Assembly: GCA_024114885.1 (NCBI GenBank)
Contig: CP099419.1
Location: 1,798,001 to 1,862,000 of the forward strand
DNA: 64,000 nucleotides
Origin: Septoria linicola
Taxonomy: Eukaryota > Ascomycota > Dothideomycetes > Mycosphaerellales > Mycosphaerellaceae
Direction: 5' to 3'
Numbering within the stretch: the first letter of the stretch is position 1; every line of letters starts with the position of its first letter. The notes under the pieces were generated by a model. It made no database searches and was not told where the DNA came from. It saw only the letters and a list, made by a program, of their open reading frames with translations. The translations under genes and the position numbers were made by a program. Below are positions 46,083 through 55,833 of this stretch, piece after piece.

Positions 46083-48142
46083 CTAGTGACCATTTGCCTG
46101 TACATTTTGTTGCGAATCGGGTGCACTTTGAGGAGCACCATTCGTTTGTTGCGCGCTCAAATCAGAGGTAGTACCGGTTCCCTCCACCTCCAAGTGCTCC
46201 GTCGTTGGCTTCTTGAAGGGCACTGGAGTGCCGGGTCTACTGGTCAAGAACTGTATTGCGTCTCGGTTAGCAAAAAGGTCACTTGCTCAGAAAGACGCGG
46301 TTGCGAAGGGTCAGGACTCACCGAACTCGCTGCGCCCAACAACGCGAACAAACTACTCTGCACCACATCCTCATGGATGCCCACACCCCACACCTTTTGA
46401 TGCGCGGCAGCATTCGTGCATTCGATATAAGTCGCGGCTTGGGTGTCTCTGCCCTTTCCAGTGTTCCGTTGCACGGCGTGTTCTTGGTAGTCGGCAATAT
46501 CGAGGTCAATGCCCAGGTTCTTGAGAGCGTTTGCCAAAGCTGACAGAGCACCATTACCCACGCCAGAAATCTCGTGTTCTTGCCCGTCGATTTCAATAAC
46601 ACCCTTGAATCGTCTTCGCAGGTTTCTGTTCGAGGCAGATTTCTTCTCGCCGCCCTCCTTGGCTGCTGCGGGAGGTGCAGGAGACGTCGAGCGATCGGTT
46701 GTGATGTCGTAGTCGACCAGGGAGAATCGTGGATTCCGGTCGAGGTGGTAGGCATCCACGAACAGATCTTTGATCTCGTTTGCCAAGAGCTCGCGACCGA
46801 GAGCATCTGTTTCTCGTTGCACAATCTTCGAAAAGGCGACTTGCAGTCCGCGAGGAAGATCAAGCTCAAGAGTACGCTTGATGATCCAGGCCACTCCACC
46901 CTTGCCAGACTGACTGTTGACACGAATAACAGCTTCGTAGGTCCTGCCAATGTCTGCGGGATCGAGTGGCAGGTATGGTACAGCCCAAGGGTCTTCGGGA
47001 CCAGCATTCTCCTTGTCGCGAATCGCAAAGCCCTTCTTGATTGCGTCTTGATGTGAGCCTGAGAACGCACACACGACCAGGGAACCTCCATATGGCGCAC
47101 GAGGGTGGATGGGGATCTTGTTGCTCTTTTCCACAATGTCGATGATACTGGTCATGTCGGAGAAGTCGATGCCAGGGTGGATGCCTTGGGTGTAGAGGTT
47201 GAGCCCCAGGGTGACCAAGTCGACATTGCCCGTTCTTTCGCCGTTTCCGAAGAGGGTCCCCTCAACTCTGTCCGCTCCTGCCATTTGCGCCAACTCAGCC
47301 GCTGCTACGGCGCATCCTCTGTCGTTGTGGGGGTGGAGAGACACGGCGATCTTCTCTCGCTCTGTGATGTGTGTGCAAAAGTACTCGATCTGGTCGGCGT
47401 AGACGTTCGGCGTGCTCATCTCGACTGTTGCGGGCAGGTTGAAGATCAATGGGCGCTCTTTGCTCGGCTCCCACGCAGCCTTGACGGCCTCACAGATGTC
47501 AATGACGAACTCTGGGTCCGAGTCGGAGAAGGTCTCGGGCGAGAACTCGTATGCCCATTCCTCGACGCCCGAATTGGGATCGTCCTTTGTGATGCTTCGC
47601 GCATACTTTGTGCACTCGACTGCGAGGGCCTTGCTCTGCTCGTTGTTCATATTAAAGACAATTCGCTGGAAGCAAGGGCTCGTGGCGAGGTAGAGATGGA
47701 GGATGGCCTTCTTCGCACCCTTCAAGCTCTCGACCGTCTTCTGAATCAGGTCTTTCCGACATGGCGACAACACCTGGAGCCACACATCGTCGGGCACCAC
47801 GCCGGGTGTTGTCACCAAGCGTCTCGTGAAGTCGAAGTCGGTTGGCCCGGATGAGGGATATGAGATTTCGATTTCCTTGTAGCCCAGCTTGACCAGCATC
47901 TCAAAGTACCTCCACTTCTGCTCGGCGTCCATGGGGTCGACCAAGGACTGGTTGCCGTCGCGCAAGTCGGTGGCCAGCCATCGCGGCACTTTGGTGAGCT
48001 CTTTCGACGGCCATTGGCGCTTTTCGAGCTTCAGAGGCTTGAAGCGCCGGTATTTCTGGACGAGAGTCACGGTCAGCGTCCGAATTCCCGAGTCGTACCG
48101 TCGGAAGGGCAAGTTGTGCTCACTTTGGACGGATCTTTCAGC
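46083..48142 (-). CDS. LEU4: 2-isopropylmalate synthase
   Basis: Exons 48142-48124 (19 bases, LKDPSK), 48055-46322 and 46250-46083; about 640 aa plus an unresolved first exon. HMGL-like TIM barrel: the metal/substrate motif is WLATDLRDGNQSLVDPMD, then VSLHPHNDRGCAVAAAE, GNGERTGNVDLVTL, and the C-terminal regulatory domain (IEIDGQEHEISGVGNGALSA) for leucine feedback. It condenses acetyl-CoA with 2-oxoisovalerate, the first leucine-specific step. The long open frame up to 48484 overlaps introns and is not the real N-terminus. Fungal relatives start a few codons before LKDPS, so a tiny ATG exon upstream of 48150 is expected but was not identified. The stop used is TAG 46083. Confidence 0.93.
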
Positions 48143-48584
48143 CTGCACACGCGTGTTCGTCAGTAAGCGTTCCGCGGTCGCGTTGTGGCAGATCGACGAA
48201 CATGACCATCTTGTACTCTTCTTCTTCTTCTCCTTCACCAGCAGATCTACGCTGCAATTGGGTGGGATATTCACACAGAAATGTCTCGCAACAGCAGAAG
48301 ATGGGCGACCGAAGATTTTCAGAGACAGCGAATCTCGGCTTAGCAGCAGAATGACTGTAACTACAGAATAATGGAGAGGGGCACGGGCGCCATGACACAG
48401 TGTGGGGTACAGTAACGTTAAGTTAGCCGCCATTTCTTCGCTAACTAACTTAGTATCCATCAATATATGAACGAGTCGGAACAATCATCATCTGTTGACC
48501 GGGCATTCTACATCTACTCCATGCGCAACTGAATCGTACAACGACTGCCTCCTTGCTCTCACAGGCTATCACAATGCCACCACG

Positions 48585-49788
48585 TCACAGCTTCGAAGCA
48601 CTCGGCTCCTGCTTCAATCTCACCACGCCCTGCACACGATCCATTAGCACTCCGACAACTTGCGCAGCAGACACTGCTTCCGATGCAGGGGAGACTCACC
48701 TCTTGCGTGCAGCTCGCCACCAGCGTGCCGTCTCTTGCAAAGATCCTCTGATTGACGTATCCTCTGCCATCGCCCGCCCACGGCGTCTCTGCCTCCGCCA
48801 GCAGCCAGTCGTCTGCCCGGAACTTGCCGGGGTTGTGAAAGTAGATGCTGTGGTCCAGGCTCACCATCATACCAATCTCCGGTCTCTTCTCTTTGAGACC
48901 AACAATCTCTCCATCCTTGATCTCGAGCGTCTTCAGCTGATTGATCATGTCATCGTCCATGCCCTCGACCTTCCTGAGCGTCGCCAAATCCATGTTCTTG
49001 AGCTTCTCCAGCACATCCCGCGTCGCAAGCCCTTCCTTTCTGTCTTTCTGCTCCGAACTCTTACCCTTCTCATTCGTCTTCGTCAGGGTGCCGTATCTCC
49101 ACAGCCGATGTGTTCGCGCGACGGTTCCGATAAAGTACGAGTCGCTCATGTATGCCAAAGCACTCAAGTGCGCCTGCGTCCCTCCTTCCTCGCTGATCTT
49201 GCCTCTGCACTTGATCCACTGCCTCGTCCGCTTCTCGTGCGGCTTGGTGCTATCGTTGTTCAGAATGTCCACGCGCTGTGTCACAAACGGGCTTTTCGCT
49301 CCCCGAAGCACATCGACGGGCTCAATGTCCTCTGCATCAGCAACTTGAGGCATCTCGGCTTGATGTGACACCGTCTGCTTTCCACCCGATCCCTCGCGCA
49401 TGAATGACAAAGTGGTCGTGAAGATGGGCTGCCCTCTTTGACGAGCCTGCACAGTTCGTGTAGCGAAACTTCGCCCTTCTCGGACGTGTTCGACATGGTA
49501 GATGATGGGGATCTCCGAATTTCCGTTGAGTACAAAGTAGCAGTGCATGCTGTGTACGAGGAAGTTCTCAGGCACCGTCTTTTGTGCTGCTGCTAGGCAC
49601 TGAGCAATCACTGCTCCGCCATAGATGCCTCTTGCTCCGGGAGGGTGCCATAGCGGGCGCGTGTTGGTGAAAAGGTTAGGGTCAATATCGTTCAAATGCG
49701 TGAGCTCGAGGACGTCTTCGATGGAAGCTTTGTCGGCAGATGGGGGAGGTGGTTTGATTAATGTCGCTTTGATTCGTGATTGAGACAT
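48585..49788 (-). CDS. Peroxisomal acyl-CoA thioesterase (TesB/ACOT8 type)
   Basis: Exons 49788-48700 and 48629-48585; 377 aa. Double hot-dog fold: RGIYGGAVIAQCLAAAQKTV and HSMHCYFVLNGNSEIPIIYHV in the first half, ISLDHSIYFH-like MMVSLDHSIYFHNPGKFRADDWLL in parts in the second, and FARDGTLVASCTQEGVVRL at the end. It hydrolyses acyl-CoA to free acid and CoA in peroxisomes. The last exon has only 15 codons and ends in SKL, a perfect PTS1. Without splicing of the 70-base intron the frame stays open to 48559 and ends CDSL, losing the targeting signal. A ~70-residue insertion (KTNEKGKSSEQKDRKEG) between the two hot-dog halves is hydrophilic. Confidence 0.93.
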
Positions 49789-50227
49789 GGTGCAAGGACA
49801 GTGAAACGTGAGATGTCGTGACAGTAACGGAGAATGCTCAATATCAAGCAGACATCAGGAGAAGTAGAGAAGCAACTCCGTGGATCAGGAGAACCTGTCG
49901 CGTCGTGTTTCTATCCCATGCGCTTTGCACATGTCAAGGATCTTGTCAGAGCAATCGCGTATCTACTGACAGGAGTGCCGAGGTCACAGCCTCGGCCCAG
50001 TCCGTTCGTGGCTTCGGCGATGGCAAGAATACTTGCAATGCACAATTTACGGCCGATATCAGCTTCCGGAGACCTGCAAAGAGCTGTCATTGGCACAAAC
50101 GTCCCAGATATGCCTGGTCCGTAGGACAATCTGCGCATCAAACGAAAATGTTGTCCGAAATTACCGAGTCAACACCGCCTACGACCTCAGCCCGGCTGTA
50201 TGGACGCAGATGCGCCCCGGTATGCAC
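49789..50227. other. Intergenic
   Basis: 439 bases between two minus-strand genes; nothing recognised. Should contain the thioesterase promoter. Confidence 0.4.
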
Positions 50228-51530
50228 TCAGGCCTTCTTGGCGACCCAAAAGACTGGCCTGTAGACATTCTGAAGCAGACTTGCTGGATCTTGAATGTAG
50301 CCCGTAGGATCGCTGTTCCTTTGTTCGATGATTTCGAACCCATATGTTCGGACAAGAGCCACTACTTCATCGTTAGACAGCTCAAAGGAACCTGGCTCTC
50401 CGATCCCATCATCGCCATGGTTATTGTAGCTGCTGGCACTGCGGCCTCTTTGCTGGTCGCGCTCCGCCGGCGTCGGCGCGGATTCGAAGTGCCAGAGTAA
50501 AGGTCCAAGGTTGATCCAAATACCATTCAGACTCAGACAAGCCTTGATCGTTTCAATGTACGTGATCAGATTGGGTGCAGTATCAATAAAGAAGCACGTT
50601 ATCACTGCATCGAAAGTGCCCTGGTACTCCAGTTGCTTGTAAAGCACGCAGAAATCTCCTGAAGTCATGGTCATGCGCTGTGTGTAGTGCACTTCTGATC
50701 CCGTCTCTGCTTGTGCTCGCTCGAGTGTGACGGCAGGATTGATATCTGGTATTGCCACACTTTGCAATTGCGCCGGACGTGTGAGATGATTGCTGAAGCT
50801 GAGAGCCCACGGATATAGTCTGTGCTTTCCAGCTTGCTGCACTGAGTTTAAGATGTAGTTCGACGCGAGAAGTTGGTGGTATGAGATCTCATTGCCTTCA
50901 ACAGTGTAGCCGGAAGCACAAATATCGTATACCAGTCTGCCTAAGCCCGCACCAGGAACAAGCACTCGCTTTTCGTGACGCTGCGATCGGGAACAAGGCA
51001 GATGTTGTGCAAGCGCATCTATGATGGGCGAGAATGATGCATGTCGTTCTGGCTGACCCTCGGCTGACCAGTCTCTGTATAGTTGTCGGATCGTGGATCT
51101 GGCTTTATCAAGATCACCAGGTCTTGCGACTCCGTACCAGGAATCATCTGCGGGATCGAGACCGAAAGTGGAAGGCCCCAGCTCAAGAATAGCTTCTGCT
51201 ATTGTGGCATTTGCGTCTATGGCCCCGTCTACGGCTTGAAAAGTTTTGATCAGGTCGAAGGGCGGAGACGAGAGAAGATCAATCTGAGCGACAGGCAGCG
51301 CGTAAAACGATTGGCGCCGAAGATGTGTAATGTTGTAGTGTGCTGCCCGTCTATACTGCCTGCCAGGTACCGCGAATGAGGAACAAATTCTTGCTGGAAA
51401 TGGTACCTACAAACCTGAAAGAATCTAAGGCCGCGAAAAGGACGCGGCGCTCTTCAGGATCATCGAAAGGTGCTGGTAAGCCTTCTCGAGCCCTGTTCGT
51501 GCCTGGCCCTTGTTGTGTCGGTGTAGCCAT
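50228..51530 (-). CDS. Carnosine N-methyltransferase-like (N2227 domain) methyltransferase
   Basis: Exons 51530-51415 and 51359-50228, joined in phase 2 as SFR-QYRRAAHYN; 415 aa. N2227-family features: YRRAAHYNITHLRRQSFYAL, then the class I AdoMet site VLVPGAGLGRLVYDIC, EGNEISYHQLLASNYILN, and VITCFFIDTAPNLITYIETI followed by GIWINLGPLLWHF. Mammalian and fungal members methylate carnosine or related histidine dipeptides; the fungal substrate may differ. The intron uses an uncommon GTTTGT donor. Shares a 167-base divergent promoter with the PAC4 gene. Confidence 0.93.
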
Positions 51531-51697
51531 TGTGATGTGGATGTCTTCTGGAACTGCAGATCGAAAGCGGAATAAGTTGCCAACTGAAAGCCACTTGTGG
51601 ATATTGATCACCCACAAACGTCTCTGCCAGAACCCACCACATGCAACCATCAGCTCCATCAAACTGTGCCACACACCTAAACATTCCCGAGCGCAAG
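51531..51697. promoter_or_regulatory. Short bidirectional promoter
   Basis: Only 167 bases separate the start codons of the N2227 methyltransferase (-) and the proteasome chaperone (+), so both genes' core promoters and 5' UTRs must overlap here. Confidence 0.55.
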
Positions 51698-52190
51698 ATG
51701 GCGGCCGGTACAGGAAGCTCAGCTATGGTCAACGGGACAGATGCATCAACTAAAGCTCTCGAGATGGCCATCGATCTGCCTCACAGTCCTGGCCTGAAAC
51801 TCAACCTGCATCTCACAATCCTCCCCAACTCCGTCATGTTATTCCTGACGAGTACAAGCTCGGATTCGGCACAGAGCGCTGTGTCCATGGGAAGCTTCGT
51901 CTATGCTTTGTCAGACGTGCGTGGAAGTTTTTCAACAAGATCTATGACATGAAGCTAAAGCGGCACAGCGTTATAACCCAACTCAGCCAATGAGCACTGC
52001 ACTATACACTTCGCCGTCATCACAAGACTTCACGACACGAATGGCAAAGGTCTTGACCAGACGGCTGAAGAAGCCTTGCTACGTTGGCAGCAGTATCAAT
52101 CTTGCCAGCGCTGCAGGTGGAGGCTCTGTTGACGAAGAAATGGAGGCTTTCAGATATGTGGTTGACACTGTCATTACGGCCACTTCTTGA
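51698..52190 (+). CDS. Proteasome assembly chaperone 4 (POC4/PAC4-like)
   Basis: Exons 51698-51916 and 51969-52190, phase 0 (GTGCGT donor, GGCACAG acceptor); 146 aa, family length. The first exon ends SMGSFVYALSD and the second begins RYNPTQPMSTALY; then TTRMAKVLTRRLKKPCYVGSSI and EEEMEAF-like DEEMEAFRYVVDTV. This pattern is typical of the PAC4/Poc4 family, which with PAC3/Poc3 helps build the alpha ring of the 20S proteasome. ATG 51698 was preferred over upstream in-frame non-ATG codons. Confidence 0.85.
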
Positions 52191-52700
52191 GAATGCTTCC
52201 GAGGTTCACTACTCACCTGATCCTATAAGATGGACTGGCCCGCGATGACCAATGTGCTACGATCTATGCAGCCTTGAACTTCGCGAATCTATCTGCCGGC
52301 AGGCGTCGACATCAGCAGGCAACCTCAGCCACTCACTGGCGGAGAAGGAGATCACTGATCGCGCCGTGTGGGACATGCTACAGGTTCCACAGGCGGGCAC
52401 GTACATCAGCCGCGTAGCAGACACGTCCCTCTTTATTTGATCCAAACACTTGGTCAAGGATCAAGAGTTCCTGTCATGTGCAAGAAGTGATCTGGCACTT
52501 GAGACACAGTTTGTAGCGGTCGATACTGCCTGCCCATGGGCGCTTGGTACTTATCAAATCGTGCGATCATTAAATCGTGTCTATACACATACCACTGTGT
52601 CGTCTTGCAGCAGTGTTGCTGCTCGAGGAATTGTCGGTGGCCAAACTCTCCACCAAAGACCCGCACTTGCTAATGTCAACCTCATGCTCCGTCCAGTCAA
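52191..52700. other. Intergenic, convergent
   Basis: 510 bases between the PAC4 and SUR7 stops; no gene recognised. Confidence 0.4.
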
Positions 52701-53705
52701 TCACCCATACTTTGGCTCACTCTTCCGCTTCCGCCTGCCAGACAGACAACAGCAATCCACACACCACAGCAAGGCCGTCACCAGTAGACAACCAGTCGCA
52801 AACCAGGTCAATATCAAGAAGCTCGTCCCACTGGACGCTAGCACTCCGTACTCTTCGCCGTACTGGTTGATCAGATCCGACCCATAGACAGCCACAACCG
52901 TGATTATTGCAGACGTTGCAGCGCTGATCAGAAACGCCAGGAGATTGAAGCCAACATTGCAGCAAGCACTGAGGCGACCAGAAGTGAATATGGCCATGAT
53001 TGAGAAGATGAGGGCGATGAAGATGACCGCGCAGTTGACCACGTACAGGATGAACGCGCCTAGTGTGATCGGCTCCACGACAGAAAGCGCGTCGTCAAGT
53101 GCGTCGGGCCAACCGAGTTGGCTGATGCCAATGTTGAGGCCACGAGCGTCGATCTCGTCCTGAATTTGATCGCGTGGGTCAAAGCGATAGCCAGCTCGCA
53201 TATCGCTGCAGTCAGTCACATTCCTCGAAGCATCCTCAGCAAGTGCGTTCGGATCGTAGTCGCCTTGACACACAGTCATAATATTGACATTGTAGAATTC
53301 TGGTATTCCAAGAGACTGCGCTGCGGTGTTCACGCCTTGCGAGATCGCAGACTGGACATTTTCGGGTAGTGCCCCAAACAGTTGTCCGATCTCGCTATTG
53401 TCTTGCGTGACTGTGAGGAAGCTTTGCTCGCCCAATTGCGATACATTGAGCGACAGAATCTGAAAATTCTCGAGAAAGCCTTGTTTGTGTCCAGCGAAGA
53501 GGCAGAGGAAGGTAAGGATTAGAGCCGCTGTCAATAGCAGGATGGGTACCACAGCGAAGCAGCGCCTTGTCGATTTTGATTCCCCAAATCCAGGCGTCGC
53601 AAATGAGTTGTCGTGAGGCTCAAAGGGTGAACGTGAAACGATCAGAGAATTTGGAGCATTGTTGTACGGTTTCTTGTTTGCTTCGCAGCAGGCTGGTGAC
53701 CGTTG
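52701..53705 (-). CDS. SUR7/PalI-family plasma-membrane protein
   Basis: Four hydrophobic segments: VVPILLLTAALILTFLCLFA, GAFILYVVNCAVIFIALIFS, FNLLAFLISAATSAIITVVA and ILTWFATGCLLVTALLW. A large extracellular loop with spaced Cys lies between TM1 and TM2. This is the layout of SUR7/PalI proteins, involved in eisosome domains or ambient pH sensing. The C-terminus is short and basic. The frame remains open upstream of TM1 to 53705 (with SPFEPHDNSFATPGFGESKS) but holds no ATG, and in-frame TGA follows at 53706. So the first codons come from an unseen small exon, or a frameshift separates them from the ATG at 53710. The upper coordinate is the limit of the open frame. Confidence 0.75.
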   Translation of the reverse strand, partial: QRSPACCEANKKPYNNAPNSLIVSRSPFEPHDNSFATPGFGESKSTRRCFAVVPILLLTAALILTFLCLFAGHKQGFLENFQILSLNVSQLGEQSFLTVTQDNSEIGQLFGALPENVQSAISQGVNTAAQSLGIPEFYNVNIMTVCQGDYDPNALAEDASRNVTDCSDMRAGYRFDPRDQIQDEIDARGLNIGISQLGWPDALDDALSVVEPITLGAFILYVVNCAVIFIALIFSIMAIFTSGRLSACCNVGFNLLAFLISAATSAIITVVAVYGSDLINQYGEEYGVLASSGTSFLILTWFATGCLLVTALLWCVDCCCLSGRRKRKSEPKYG

Positions 53706-54315
53706 TCATGCAGGCTTTAGCTGCAGATGACGATGTGGGCGAGGCGCAAGGATCTTGGCGGCGCGGTGCACCTTGCTGTCAACGCTGCCCTGCTCGAGCT
53801 ACGCGGCGCCAACTTGATTGGCACAATTTGAAGCCTTCTGATTTGTTCCCTCACCAGTGTGTTGAGTCTTCTCTTGTGCTCGATCGATCCCCTCAAAAAG
53901 TCCGAGACAAAAACGATCTTCCTCGTTGTAGAGCGCCACTCTTGGCGGCAAGGCTCGACTAGGAATGTAAGTAATGCCGAACAATAATAGAAACATCACT
54001 GCTATAAAAGACAGACGGCAAAACCTACCAGGATCTCCTCGGTAGCCAAATGAAGCCCTCGAGCAGATGTCAAAGCATACTAAGCAGGCAGCCTCCAGAC
54101 ATGGTGGAATTCGCTTGTTACCTGAAAGCTCGAAATGATCGTGTTGAAGGTGTCTGCGCTTTGAGGCTCGAGAGATATGCCGTAATGCGGATGGCCATCG
54201 ATCGCAGGGCTCTACGCTACTCCGGCCACAGACATCCATTCTCATCAACATAGCCATGCGCAGCAGATGATCCGTAATCTGCCCTTGTGTTATACTGCGT
54301 TGTGATTCGCAACTA
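53706..54315. other. Intergenic
   Basis: About 610 bases between two minus-strand genes; the start of the SUR7-type gene may extend into it. No other gene recognised. Confidence 0.35.
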
Positions 54316-55486
54316 TCATGCGCCCTCAGTAGGCTTGTCCGTCTCATCAGAAGATCCGAAATGTAGCTCAGTGTAAAGCGGAACGTGATCGCTGGGCCCT
54401 CGATCAGTACTCGTCTCCATGATCCCGGCTCGGATTAGATGTGGCCCTAGAGACCTCGACAGCATTATTAGATCTATCCGGTCGCAGCTGGCGCCGAAGC
54501 TCGTGAGTCGAGGGTAATACGTGTAACCAGCCGTCTGCGGATGCAGTTCGCGAAATGAGTCAACCATATTCAAGCCCTCATCACTGGCGGAGAAGAATTT
54601 GGTCTCAAAGTCAGCCCGATTGATGCAATGCTTGATTGGATTAGTTCTCAAATTTGGATGGCCATCCAATCTTGCCCTCGCCACATTCATATCACCAGCG
54701 AGAATGACGGCAGTGTCGTTCGCCTCAAGTTTACGACACTCGTCATGTAGGAGACTGTGAACTTGGATCTTTCTATCGTGTCTTGTGCCCTGTATCTGTC
54801 CAGTATCGGATTTGTACGGTGCTTCGGTGCCGTTGACCATGTAGCCTGAATGAGGTGGTCAATATTCAGAGTCGTTAGCATGGTGGTCAATTGAGGCCGG
54901 ACTGACAGTTGATGACAGCAAGTGCGGGAGTGCTACCTCGCCCCTCAGTCTCACATACCAAGAACCTGCCCTCCGAGTCCCATTCAACTTCGTGGACCTT
55001 CGCGTCGTAGTAGGCTATGAAATCTTCACGTATGATGCTGCAGACTCCGTAGATCTTGCGACCGAATCCTGTTGCATTGTACTTATCCTTGGGGAAGCAG
55101 AAATATGCACTATAAGATGGTGCCAGAGCAGACTCATCTGATCTAGGGTTGATAGCCCTCTCTATGGCTCTTCTGGAGGCTGTGTCGCCTGGACTGAGCT
55201 TGATTTCTTGCAATAGAAGCATGGTTGGGAAGTCATAGCGCCGCAAGACATCTCGTAACAAGCACGGCTCGCTTCCGGTAGAGGTAGCTTGTTTTCGACC
55301 AAAGAAGGACGTGATGGTGGACTGCAGAAATGGAGCTATGCCGTTCACGTTCCACGAGAAGATGCGCACTCGGCCAGGGCCCACTTGCGAGGTGGCATGC
55401 TGTTGATGCTCCTCTGTCGATGCACGTGAGGTCGCGCTTTGGAGTTTGCGCCGCTTCGATGGCGGTGGAGATATTGCCCTCGACAT
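54316..55486 (-). CDS. AP endonuclease / exonuclease III family protein (Apn2-like, short form)
   Basis: Exons 55486-54907 and 54845-54316, joined in phase 1 (INC-YMVNG); 369 aa. Catalytic motifs of the family: RIFSWNVNGIAPFL, LLLQEIKLS (metal-binding Glu), ILAGDMNVARARLDG, TSFGASCDRIDLIMLS and SDHVPLYTEL (catalytic Asp-His). The N-terminus is Ser/Arg/Lys-rich with PSKRRKL, a nuclear localisation-like motif. It should cleave the DNA backbone at abasic sites during base excision repair. Fungal Apn2 is usually ~550-650 aa with PCNA-binding and zinc GRF parts; these are missing here, so it may be a separate short paralogue. Confidence 0.88.
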
Positions 55487-55530
55487 GATGCCTACTGCTG
55501 CTTCGGATGGAAGTGTGAGAATATGGGCGT

Positions 55531-55833
55531 TGCATATAAGGAGGAGAGGTGGAGACCATGTCGACCAATGATATCCACCCCCGCAATTCCGCAATAGTTG
55601 AAGTTTTGAAATTCTCCAAGTCCAACAGCCAAAGCAATGTCGATTTTTATACTACAACACGCGATAAACGCGTGTAAAAAGGACAACTCATCAAGCCCGA
55701 CTGAAATTGGCCCCCCAGTCCCCCAAGGGGGGCTTCGAAAAGCGAGAGGTATACTTCGAGGTGCGAAATAGAGTGAAGTTGTCGTTCGCGCTAGTCGGCG
55801 CTAGTCGGTCTCCACCTCTCCTCCTTATATGCA
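55531..55833. repeat. 27-bp perfect inverted repeat flanking 249 bp
   Basis: Left arm 55531-55557 (tgcatataaggaggagaggt plus seven bases) is the exact reverse complement of 55807-55833. The interior holds a C5-AA-G6 hairpin (55721-55735) and, next to the right arm, a tandem cgctagtcgg repeat at 55789-55808. The left arm lies 45 bp before the Apn2-like ATG. No target duplication is visible outside the arms and no ORF inside. It could be a tiny MITE-like element or an inverted duplication of a promoter segment. Confidence 0.85.

Noticed and set aside
48143..48484. N-terminal extension of LEU4 from the long ORF
   Set aside because: It runs through intron sequence and omits the conserved LKDPSK segment, which lies in another frame.
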